Positions 11,331 to 20,489 of a stretch of 64,000 nucleotides of DNA are shown piece by piece. Source of the DNA: Pomphorhynchus laevis. Taxonomy: Eukaryota > Acanthocephala > Palaeacanthocephala > Echinorhynchida > Pomphorhynchidae. The notes under the pieces are model-generated. The model had not been told where the DNA came from, did no database searches, and saw only the letters and a program-made list of their open reading frames with translations. The first letter of the stretch is position 1, and every line of letters starts with the position of its first letter. Position numbers and translations under genes: made by a program. Location: NCBI GenBank assembly GCA_012934845.2, contig WNNJ02002318.1, positions 124,001 through 188,000 of the forward strand, written 5' to 3'.

Positions 11331-11625
11331 TTATAAATGCTTTAATTCAATAACCCTAATATCATTTAAGAGCATTTAAAAAATGATAAGTGATTTCATT
11401 TATAAATGATAACATTTATAAATGAAATCACTTATCATTTATAACAAATGATAAAAGTCAAGACCAATATTGTTATATTTTTCTAATACTTGAAAACTTT
11501 ATTACTCATGTTACTGTATTTAGAAACAAATTAAATATTTGAAAAATTATTAAAATAAATTAAATATTTTGTATACATCCAAATGAGTTATTATTTTAAA
11601 ACTACATTTCTGATAGTATAAATAT
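11330..11625. repeat. AT-rich interspersed repeat with long dyad, copy 1
   Basis: Nearly identical, in inverted orientation, to 36755-37027. It contains a long stem-loop (AAATGATAAGTGATTTCATT against AATGAAATCACTTATCATTT) around 11385-11445. No coding capacity. The dyad suggests a fold-back element, but no target duplication is clear in this AT-rich context. Confidence 0.85.
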
Positions 11626-11899
11626 CTAATCTTTAAGGTGTAAGTCAATGTTTTTTAAATAAATAATAATTATTATTAATTATTTTAGTATTAAATAATA
11701 CAGTAATTTTCAACAATAATCTTTTTGAAAACATAACAAAGCGTTTTTTGATATGCATTTGGATATTTAATCATCTCGCGTTGTCTTATTCATCTTTGTC
11801 GAAAACACAAATATGTTCCAGTTAGACTACAATTGGAGTGCGAATAAATACGAAGAACAAATAAACCGATTTGAAAGAGTATGTATTTGTCTTATGATA

Positions 11900-13100
11900 T
11901 TTGATTCAAATAATGAGTTCGATCTCCACGCCAACCTATTGTTGTTCGCTACAAAATCTACAATTAATGACTAAGATCGTCAAGAAGAGCTACTCTTGTT
12001 AATTTCTTCTGCCAAGAAATAAAGAAACTTCTTGCTCTATGAATTTGGCCTGGTCCGGTGTTCGTAGACGACTTTTCGCTTGTATCGGAAATGTGGCGTG
12101 GCATAATCCGCCTATGACACTTACAGGCGATAAATTAATAATATTCAGACTATTTTGGAGAATTAAATCTTTCCTATTTCCATCAAATTAAATGAAAAGA
12201 GCTGATAGCATTTTGAAAAAAGGAATTCCAAGTTTAATGTTGGTACACAATTCTCCCAAATCATCACAATAATGGCTAGAGCAACTGATTCTCTACAAGG
12301 CATAAAGACCTGTTTATAACAGCGAGCAGATATTTTCGATATAAAATTCTCAGAGCTTCCTGTATATAATAAAGCACGTAGAGTTTGACCATTTACAATA
12401 ATGCTAATAATACAAGGGGGAGTTCAGTAGATGAAACTGATGCCAGTGTAGTAAAGTTTGCAATGGATCGTTGAGTCTTCATATTCTCAGATCGATAAAC
12501 ACGGGAAGAGTGGTAAGTATTACCACACGTATAGCATGTTACGTTTCTAGCTGAACACGATCCACGAGGATGTAGCCTCAATTCGCAGAAAAAAATTGAC
12601 GACCTGATTCGTTATTAGCTTCCTTTAGATTTTCGTAATTAATAATTTTTTCTTGAATTTGAGGGAGTGATACTGCTGCGATAGAAACCTTATATCCCTC
12701 GTTAGAATTAGCATAACCACTGGCTTGGATCGACGCTTGTTCTGAAGTACGAGCTTTAAAAGCATCATTCAAAATGAGAGTGGATGAGGAATATCATCCA
12801 TCATCAATCTCAGGTAAATCGTTGGCGATTTACCTGAAATTGTAGATAACGGATGAACGAGCCTCCAACATATTCATCGTGATGTTCACTCGTTATAACT
12901 CACTTGATATGAGATTGTGTATAATTGACAGCTTAAACTCATCTTTCAACTCTAGAACAGCTTTGAGAAATAAACGATATCGATTAACCCAATGATTTCA
13001 AATTGAGGCTGCATCAGGGCAATTGATGAATAACGACAATATTTCCGGCTTAAGAAACTTGTCCATGATTCATGAACAATATCGTAATAATTGCTGTAAA
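11900..13100 (-). mobile_element. LTR-retrotransposon fossil, gag and protease region (probably Ty3/Gypsy-type)
   Basis: On the minus strand, gag-like sequence at about 12.4-13.0 kb ends in a retroviral-type zinc knuckle (CYTCGNTYHSS). It is followed at about 12.30-12.38 kb by a retropepsin-like block (LLYTGSSENFIS, where DTGS is usual). Further pol-like sequence may continue to 11.9 kb. No RT, integrase or terminal repeats could be recognised. The element is clearly broken, with several interruptions, and looks old. The Gypsy assignment is a guess from the gag-knuckle-protease order. Confidence 0.65.
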
Positions 13101-13559
13101 ACTAGACAGAAACCAAGGAGGTTATTACGATGCAGATAATATACATGAAGTTAATAAAAGCTAATAGTGTCGAGTCAAACATAAGTCATCCCAATATAAA
13201 TGCATTATAATATATGACAATATTATAATATTAATTTAATATTTATTATAATATCATTTTTTATATAATATTAAAAATATTATTTTTCTTGTATTTACGT
13301 TTTTCTTGGGGGCCGTTACAGAAAAGTAAAGCGGCTAATAAATTTCTAAATATTATATTTTATTTTTGACGTTTAAAATTTAAAAATTTTATCATATTTA
13401 AATTTTATATATTATTATATAATCTTATATCTTAATTATTTATAATCTTATAATATTATTATATTATATTATTTGAATACATGTAGAATTTACATATTTT
13501 AAAATATTTATTAATATTTTATAAACAAATATTTAATAGATTTTCATATATACCATACC

Positions 13560-13900
13560 TAAATAATTAGTATTATCCATATTCTGATACAACGTGGTAT
13601 CAACGTAGTATCATACAATGCAGTAGTATCATAAAACGTAGTAGTATCCTTATTCTGATACATATTCTGTTATTTATTAGTCAATTCATAAAAATGACTT
13701 TTATTTTAAATTTCAATTTTTTATTTTAGCTTGATATAAATTATAAAAAATCTAAAAACAATTATTTATTTTATTATTTAATTATTAAATTTTGATTTCG
13801 CATTATTTTGTTTTGTTTATTTTATAATTATATTAAATACGTAAACTCAGTTAGCTGATTTGATTATTTATTAGTCAATTCATAGAAATTAATTTTAATA
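13560..13900 (+). repeat. Naiad PLE 3' tail remnant
   Basis: TCCTTATTCTGATACAT, TATTTATTAGTCAATTCATA and the later ACTCAGTTAGCTGATTTGAT match the tails of the PLE copies at 34.34-34.45 and 50.13-50.37 kb. Two short tandem variants of GTAGTATCATA precede it. Confidence 0.6.
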
Positions 13901-14272
13901 TTAAAAATTAATTTCTATTCTTGACTGGTTAAAAAATTCTTCTATTATAACTATTTACAAAATATTTAATATAAAAATTAAAAATTACGTATCATCTTAA
14001 CATTTTTGAATTTATATTTAATGACATATTATTATTTTTAAATTCTTAAATGAATTCGTATATAGTAACAGTTCAATTCTTGATCACTTTGTTCTTTTAT
14101 AAATATGTAAATATATTTTATGAAAATTTTATATTTTGCTACCGTGAGTTTCTTGACTACAAGTTTTTTAAATATTTTCGCTTTACTAAGATAAATATAA
14201 TTTTACCGAACTTTGAAACGATGGAAGCGAATGTCTATCTGGAAATAGCAATTTAAGATTTCTCCTTTTTCA
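13901..14272. promoter_or_regulatory. Upstream region of the hnRNP-like gene
   Basis: Very AT-rich, with a small open frame (14050-14256, 68 codons) that shows no domain and ends 16 bases before the gene's ATG. It is probably 5' UTR or promoter. No clear TATA or initiator can be singled out in such AT-rich sequence. Confidence 0.4.
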
Positions 14273-15862
14273 ATGGAAGGCAACGGAGTTGATATGCGTG
14301 AGCCTTCGAGAGAAAGTGATGTTCTCTCTGCTGTGGTAAATATCAAAGCAACATTGCAAGACATAGGGCTTCCAGAAAACTTATGTTCATTTATTGAAGA
14401 TCAAATACATTCGAATAGAATTTCGCTTGAAGATTTTACTGATAAGTTAATTAAGCTAATTAACGATTTAAGATCAAACGAATATCGATTTGAATGTGTA
14501 GAAGAATTTGCAGAGGCTGATCTCTCCAGGGTTGTTAACAAGTCTGCGCTGCTATATAACATTCTTCATCGGAAATTAAAAGAAACTGCAAATGATTTAA
14601 AACAAGATACATCAGCATGCACGGCAAACTTAGATTTTGAATCTGAAATTAATAAGATAATCGAGGAGACAGGTTATTCATATGAAACAAAATCATCATT
14701 TAGACGGTACGGACCCCCTCTAGGGGAAGAACATGTTTATCAGGAGTGTCCCGATGTGTACGTAGGAAGAATTCCAACTCATTTAAATGAAACCTCAATA
14801 ATTCCAGTGTTTAGTAAAATTGGCAAAATACGGGATCTTAGATTTATGTTAAATCCAAATAATGGTAAAAGTAGAGGGTACTGTTTTATTCAGTACTGTA
14901 ATAAAGAAGACGCGATTAGAGCTGTTCAACAGTTAGATGGTTACGAAATATTAAAAGACAATTTAATTTCCGTATGTTTTAGTCGAGCAAATACAAAATT
15001 ATTTATCGGCAATATTCCAAAATACAAGACGGCTGAAGATATTAAACAACAGTTATCTAGATTAGTCGATGGTTTGTTAAACGTTGTTATATATCCTCCA
15101 GGAGATCCAAGTGACACCCGAAAAAATCGTGGCTACTGCTTTGCATACTTTGATACGCAGCGTTCAGCATCGGTTGCTAAGAAGAAATTGGTATCTCCGA
15201 ATATTAGTCTCTACGGTCGCTTAATCACTGTTGAGTGGGCAGAACAGCGCTCCGATGATGATGACTCTTTATTTTTTGGACGATCAAAGACATTGCATGT
15301 CAAAGGTATAGATGAAAAAAATGTCGATGAAGATGAAATCAAACATGCATTTTTACCGTACGGAGAAGTAGTTAATGTTAAGATAATACATGATTATGCG
15401 TTTGTAACGTTTCCCACTCATAACGCTGCATCAAATGCACTTGAAGCAATGAACAATCAGAAAATTGCAAATAGAACAGTGCATGTTGAATTTGCTAGAC
15501 CTTACTCAACTAAACATAAAGATAGACGACGCTATTCTGATCAGTATAATGATTCAAGTTGCTATTATCGTAGAATTGATAGCTTAATGCGACGCTATCG
15601 CTCCAGATCGCCACCGTTAGTCGTGCATCGTCGTTACCATAGTAGCAGATATAGGCGACGTAGTCCTTCACATTATAATCGGAAAAGTTCACCAGTACAT
15701 GATAGTAGCTGTCATAGGAATCATCCGAAATTGAAATCTACTATACGCTGTAGAACGCTCAGTTCAGCGACTAGAACAAGTAATAACCACGAAGATTATG
15801 ACAATAGACAAATCTCGTCTAGCAACCATCGGCAACGTAAAGCTTCTTACTCTTATCTATAA
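14273..15862 (+). CDS. hnRNP Q/R (SYNCRIP)-like RNA-binding protein, intronless
   Basis: 529 residues. The N-terminal part (about 20-105, with DIGLPENLCSFIEDQI and VVNKSALLYNILHRKLKE) matches the acidic N-terminal unit of hnRNP Q/R. Three RRMs follow: RRM1 from about 161 (DVYVGRIP; RNP1 SRGYCFIQYC), RRM2 from about 242 (KLFIGNIP; NRGYCFAYF) and RRM3 from about 340 (TLHVKGI; YAFVTF). The tail from about 413 is rich in Arg, Ser, Tyr and His with RS-like pairs. The family binds mRNA in nucleus and cytoplasm and acts in splicing, stability and translation control. The start was chosen because it is the first ATG in frame and gives the full N-terminal unit. Vertebrate homologues have many exons; here the frame is unbroken. 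ALG1 starts 329 bases downstream on the same strand. Family confidence is high, exact orthology moderate. Confidence 0.95.
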   Translation: MEGNGVDMREPSRESDVLSAVVNIKATLQDIGLPENLCSFIEDQIHSNRISLEDFTDKLIKLINDLRSNEYRFECVEEFAEADLSRVVNKSALLYNILHRKLKETANDLKQDTSACTANLDFESEINKIIEETGYSYETKSSFRRYGPPLGEEHVYQECPDVYVGRIPTHLNETSIIPVFSKIGKIRDLRFMLNPNNGKSRGYCFIQYCNKEDAIRAVQQLDGYEILKDNLISVCFSRANTKLFIGNIPKYKTAEDIKQQLSRLVDGLLNVVIYPPGDPSDTRKNRGYCFAYFDTQRSASVAKKKLVSPNISLYGRLITVEWAEQRSDDDDSLFFGRSKTLHVKGIDEKNVDEDEIKHAFLPYGEVVNVKIIHDYAFVTFPTHNAASNALEAMNNQKIANRTVHVEFARPYSTKHKDRRRYSDQYNDSSCYYRRIDSLMRRYRSRSPPLVVHRRYHSSRYRRRSPSHYNRKSSPVHDSSCHRNHPKLKSTIRCRTLSSATRTSNNHEDYDNRQISSSNHRQRKASYSYL

Positions 15863-15940
15863 TGTGAAAACTGGAGGTTTAAAATTCCATCAGAGATCGG
15901 TCTCTGACACCAAGCCATATGTAACACCATATTTCTTTCA

Positions 15941-15946
15941 ATTAAA
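15941..15946 (+). promoter_or_regulatory. Possible poly(A) signal of the hnRNP-like gene
   Basis: ATTAAA lies 79 bases after the stop codon. ATTAAA is the commonest natural variant of AATAAA, but AT-rich sequence makes chance hits likely. Confidence 0.35.
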
Positions 15947-16190
15947 ATTTATTAATTTATGTGTTGAGCCAAAATGCATGCTTCCAAAACATCTCAAATC
16001 GAATTAAAATTAGATTTCGTAAGAACAATGAAACTGATCGTTTTATTATCTAACTCACTTGATTTTTGCCATTTATACATTAATATAATTTCTACTAAAC
16101 TCATCACAATATTCCATTTTCTAGAGTTATACATGAACATATAATCACTACGGATTATACCCATTATTGTTATACTATAATAATTGAAAT

Positions 16191-17495
16191 ATGACATTAG
16201 CCATACTTTTGTTTATAACTATTTTCGTTTCTTTGATTTACGGATTACTAAACCAGACGAATCGATATAGCAAACGAAATACCACGGTTCACATCATTGT
16301 ACTTGGGCGAGCGGATCAAAGTCCAAGAACCGTACAACACGCTATTGCCATCGCTCAGCAACATTATGACGTATGCTTAATTGCATATGGCAGATGTCCT
16401 GATCGACTTCCTGATAATGTTGTATTCAGACAAATTAAAAATATGCCATTTGTAGTTAAATTCAGAACCTTGCATTACGCATGCACACTATTATGGCTAA
16501 GTAAAGAAATAATTCTCACCTATCTATCCGAAACGTGTCCGCCTTTTATTACAATTGTGCAAAATCCACCAGGACTCCCTATTCTACCTATTTCATTTAT
16601 ATACTGCAAGCTTGTAGGAAGTTTGCTAGTAATGGATTGGCACAATTACGGGAGCTCAATCCTTTCGCTTAAACTAGGATCCGAGCAGAATTGGAAGGTT
16701 CAGCTTTACTGGTATATTGAATTGTTATTCGGCATTCTTTGCGATTTGAATTTATGCGTCTCAAAACATATGGCTGAACATCTTAGGATGACTGCGGATA
16801 TAAATGCACATGTATTTTATGACCGTCCAATTAGCGTAAATCCATCAATCATAAGTAGCGATGAAATATTGCGATGTGAAATATCTGGCGTCGAGATTAT
16901 TTTGCCGTCGAAAGTAAACGAACTGATTGTCGTCACAAGCAGTTCGTGGACTGTTGATGAAAACTTTGCTACCTTTTGGAATGCTTTATGTAAAACTGGT
17001 CCACAGCTATCTAATCATAGATCAATCTTATGTATTATAACTGGCAAGGGACCTGAATTAAAATATTGGCAGAATCGATTTAAATCTGAAGCAATTGAGA
17101 ATGTAAGAATAATTACAATGTGGTTACATCAAGACATATATCCAAGATTATTATCGTCTGCCGAAGTTGGAGTTTGCTTACATACATCTAGTTCTGGAGT
17201 GGACCTTCCTATGAAAGTTCAAGATATGTTAGGAGCTGGATTACCAGTTTTGTGCTATGATTACGGACCATGTATTAGAGAAATCGCAGATAGTTTAGAT
17301 ATACAGGATAACGATGCCTTTTCACTATTCCAAGATTCAGATAGTCTTTCAAATCAACTTACTGTTTACGCGAAAGACTGCAGCAAGGCAAGAAATGGCA
17401 GAATTCGAATTAAAAGCAAATATATTTGCACATGGCAAGATGAATGGAATCGCGTTGTTTATCCACTAATAAAAAGTATTACCAAAAATAGTTAA
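16191..17495 (+). CDS. ALG1: ALG1, chitobiosyldiphosphodolichol beta-mannosyltransferase, intronless
   Basis: 434 residues. ALG1 transfers the first mannose from GDP-mannose to dolichol-PP-GlcNAc2 on the cytosolic face of the ER, an early step of N-glycan precursor assembly. An N-terminal membrane anchor (residues 2-20, LAILLFITIFVSLIYGL) is followed by VIVLG-like HIIVLGRADQSPRTVQHA, QNPPGLP, DWHNYG (149-154), LCVSKHM, SSSWTVDENF, ITGKGP (283-288) and GVCLHTSSSGVDLPMKVQDM (about 327-346), the ALG1 hallmarks in family order, ending with WDEW-like WQDEWNRVV. Length is near that of other ALG1 proteins. ATG at 16191 places the anchor at the very N-terminus, as in the family. It is intact and lacks introns. 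AATAAA-type signals occur 75-80 bases after the stop. Confidence 0.97.
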   Translation: MTLAILLFITIFVSLIYGLLNQTNRYSKRNTTVHIIVLGRADQSPRTVQHAIAIAQQHYDVCLIAYGRCPDRLPDNVVFRQIKNMPFVVKFRTLHYACTLLWLSKEIILTYLSETCPPFITIVQNPPGLPILPISFIYCKLVGSLLVMDWHNYGSSILSLKLGSEQNWKVQLYWYIELLFGILCDLNLCVSKHMAEHLRMTADINAHVFYDRPISVNPSIISSDEILRCEISGVEIILPSKVNELIVVTSSSWTVDENFATFWNALCKTGPQLSNHRSILCIITGKGPELKYWQNRFKSEAIENVRIITMWLHQDIYPRLLSSAEVGVCLHTSSSGVDLPMKVQDMLGAGLPVLCYDYGPCIREIADSLDIQDNDAFSLFQDSDSLSNQLTVYAKDCSKARNGRIRIKSKYICTWQDEWNRVVYPLIKSITKNS

Positions 17496-17569
17496 ATATT
17501 TCTTTGATATGTTCTGTTTTTTTAATTTATTTCAGAAATAATGAATTCGCTGTCATAATTTTTGTCAAT

Positions 17570-17581
17570 AATAAAAATAAA
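17570..17581 (+). promoter_or_regulatory. Tandem AATAAA poly(A) signals of ALG1
   Basis: Two adjacent AATAAA hexamers at 17570-17575 and 17576-17581, 75 bases after the ALG1 stop codon. Confidence 0.5.
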
Positions 17582-17940
17582 ATACTACATATAAATACTA
17601 TAAAATATATATTAAAATATAAAATTAGTCTTGATATTAAATATAACTAAACACATTCTTTTTTATTTTAAAGAAAAAATGATTCGTTTACCTAATTGTA
17701 CGTTACACGCAGGAAAATACAAATACGAAATGCGCACACCTAGTTGATATAAAAGTAATCTTTTATTCTGTTATACACTAACATGAATGTCGTGTGAATA
17801 TATTATAAATAAATTAATGAACAATACATGTTCGCTAATAAAACCAATTCTTTTTATTTTAAAACAATATAATGTACTGCATAATAGTCAAACTATTTTT
17901 ATAAACATATAAGATTAAGACTGCATGATGTTAAAAACTG
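17582..17940. other. No gene seen
   Basis: AT-rich intergenic sequence between ALG1 and the Naiad PLE. Confidence 0.6.
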
Positions 17941-19034
17941 TAAATTATTTATTTTAGAATATATTATCGAAGAATATAAGTCAATATTAAATCAAAAACT
18001 ATTAGAAAAAGAAGATTTTTGGATTAAAACGCTTAATTTCATGTACCCATTAGGATTGAATGACGTGGTACAAGGAATTGGCAGAAGTAGTATAGTAAAT
18101 AATAAACAACTATATTATAATAATCCGGTTAAACGCAAACCAAGAAGTCATGGTGATAAAAGGAATAAAAAAATAGAGTTAAAAATATTAAAAAAGATAA
18201 ATATATAAATGAACAATTAGAAATGTTAAAACAACTTTTAAGAGATAATAAGCTGAAAGATCTGTATGTAAATATAAGGAGTTTTTCTAAACATAACGTA
18301 TGTTCAATAAATCAAAAATTAAATAACGACTATGATATGCTAAGTTGCATAATAGACAGTTATTGTAGTACAAAATACTATAATCGTACAATAAATGTTA
18401 ATAATAACAACAGAAAATATACATTAACCATAAACTTCATTAATAAATGTATAGATAACATAAATATAGAGAACTTTTAAATAACTAAAAGTAACGAGAT
18501 AATAATATCAGATTTAAGTAAATATATTCCTAAAATAAGGTATAAACTCCTACCACCATTAGGACGAAAAATTTGTAATTATAATAAAGAATTAAAATCA
18601 ATATGTAACGATAATATTAGAAACATAATGGAAACAGAATGCAATTTTAAAAGTCTTAGTTTTGATAAATAAATGAACATATATGTACCTATAATATAGA
18701 ATTAATTGAAAATTGTGAATTAAGAAAGCTGCTATCAAAAGGTTATTATAGATTAAATAACAATAACAATGGAAATAAAATTTACAATTCGTTATATAAT
18801 GACTTAAATACTTACTTTAATAAGTAAATTGATAGTAGAAGCTTAAATACATCAAAGATAAACATTTGGAAAACATATATTAGATAAAATTGGAGAGAAA
18901 ATTAAAATAACAAACAATTATAAAAGGAAAGATCAAATTAATAAAGATATGTATACAGAACTTACTAAATTAAAGCAAAACTATATAATAACAACTATTG
19001 ATGAAGCTTCATATGCAAAAAAAGCTTTATTATG

Positions 19035-19212
19035 ATATACTGATGAAAGAAGTTAAGAAGTAAAGAAGTTCTGATTTTCGAGCTTTGAACACAGTTTTAT
19101 CGTGTATTAAGGTGCATATGGATAATTATTGTAGTCACGGTACTGATGAGTTCCGTTAGAGCGAAATGCGTCTCCCGTCTTCTGTTTATTATATACTGAT
19201 GAAAGAAGTTAA
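19035..19212 (+). mobile_element. 134-bp hammerhead-bearing insertion with 22-bp target duplication
   Basis: Positions 19035-19056 and 19191-19212 are identical direct repeats of PLE coding sequence (starting ATATACTGATGAAAG). The 134 bases between them (19057-19190) are foreign to the PLE and match the repeat at about 56.59-56.71 kb through TTCGAGCTTT, GTAGTCACGG-type sequence and the ribozyme. This is a real retro-insertion footprint and proves that the short hammerhead element moved independently of its neighbours. Confidence 0.85.
19137..19178 (+). ncRNA. Type I hammerhead ribozyme with loopless stem III
   Basis: Stem I 5' strand ACGGTA, CTGATGA (19143-19149), stem II GTTC/GAGC with loop CGTTA, GAAA (19163-19166), the 4-nt stem III TGCG without a loop, cleavage triplet GTC (19170-19172), then stem I 3' strand TCCCGT (one mismatch). 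Such minimal self-complementary stem III is known from PLE and retrozyme hammerheads, which cut as dimers. Cleavage is predicted after 19172. Activity is inferred. Confidence 0.88.
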
Positions 19213-20489
19213 TTATAATAATTTAAATATAAACACAACATATGAATGTAGTGATTTAAGTTTAGAAACAATTATTGCAAGTCATTGTTCTATAATGGAT
19301 AAAAAGGGTATAAAAATTGAATCAGATAATAAAACTATACATATATTATATTGGAATCCAAAATTACATAAAAATCCAATAAAACCCAGGTTCATATGTA
19401 GTGCGTTTAAATGTACATTAAAACTACTTTCTATTTATATGAATAAAATACTTGAAGTAATTAAAGCACACTTCAAAAAATATTGTAGGGTAATAGAAAT
19501 TAATACTGGTATAAAACACTATTTCAGTATTAATTCTAAAAAAGAATTTTTTGAATACACAAAAAGAATAAATTTTCAGAATATAAATACTTACGATTTT
19601 AGTACGCTTTATATATCTAGATTTAGCAGATATTAAAGATGTATTACAAAAATTAATTAATCTTATACTCGGAAAAATATATACTAGTTATATACTAGTT
19701 AGAAAAATGTATACATGTTATAATAACTATAAAGCATATCTAACAAAAATTAAACCATCAAGTTAATTAAATGTATGGATAAAATTGAATTAAGAATCCT
19801 TAAATATTTTAATAAATCAAAATTATTTAAAGGTAGGGACATCTATATTTAGACAAATAAAAGGTGTTCCAATGGGTGGTAATAGTAGCCCAATTATAGC
19901 TGACTTGTTTTTAAGCTTTATAGAATATGAATTTGTTCATAACTGTGTAAAAACTAAATCTAAACTATATAAATATATGAAATATATGTTTCGAAACATT
20001 GATGATATATGTGTATTAAATTCTAATAATTTTTATTTAATTAGTGAACAAATTTATCCAGAAAGCCTTATTCTTAATAAAACCAATATTAATGATAAAG
20101 AAGGGATATATATAGATATAACCATTAAATTTACATCAATTAAATTACTTTTAATTTATATTGTAAAGATGACATTTAAATTTACAAAAAACATATTTTT
20201 GCATGAGCATTAATGCATACCATATAATATAAAATATTATACATTAAGTAATGAAATTTTAAGAATTACAACAATTTGTAACGATATTGATTTTCTTCGA
20301 AATCATTTAAATAATTTAATAGATGCATATTTTAAACTAAGTTACTATAAAAATACCATAAAAGAGAAAATATTAAAATATATAAAAATCAAAACAATAA
20401 TATTAAAAATAAATTTAAAATTATGAACGGGAAATTTTTATGGATAGATAATAAATAATATACTTTGTATTAGAATAAGATACTATATA

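Noticed and set aside
14050-14256. 68-codon frame upstream of the hnRNP-like gene as a gene
   Set aside because: Composed of Phe/Tyr/Ile/Lys codons expected from AT-rich sequence, with no family resemblance. Kept only as a possible UTR frame.
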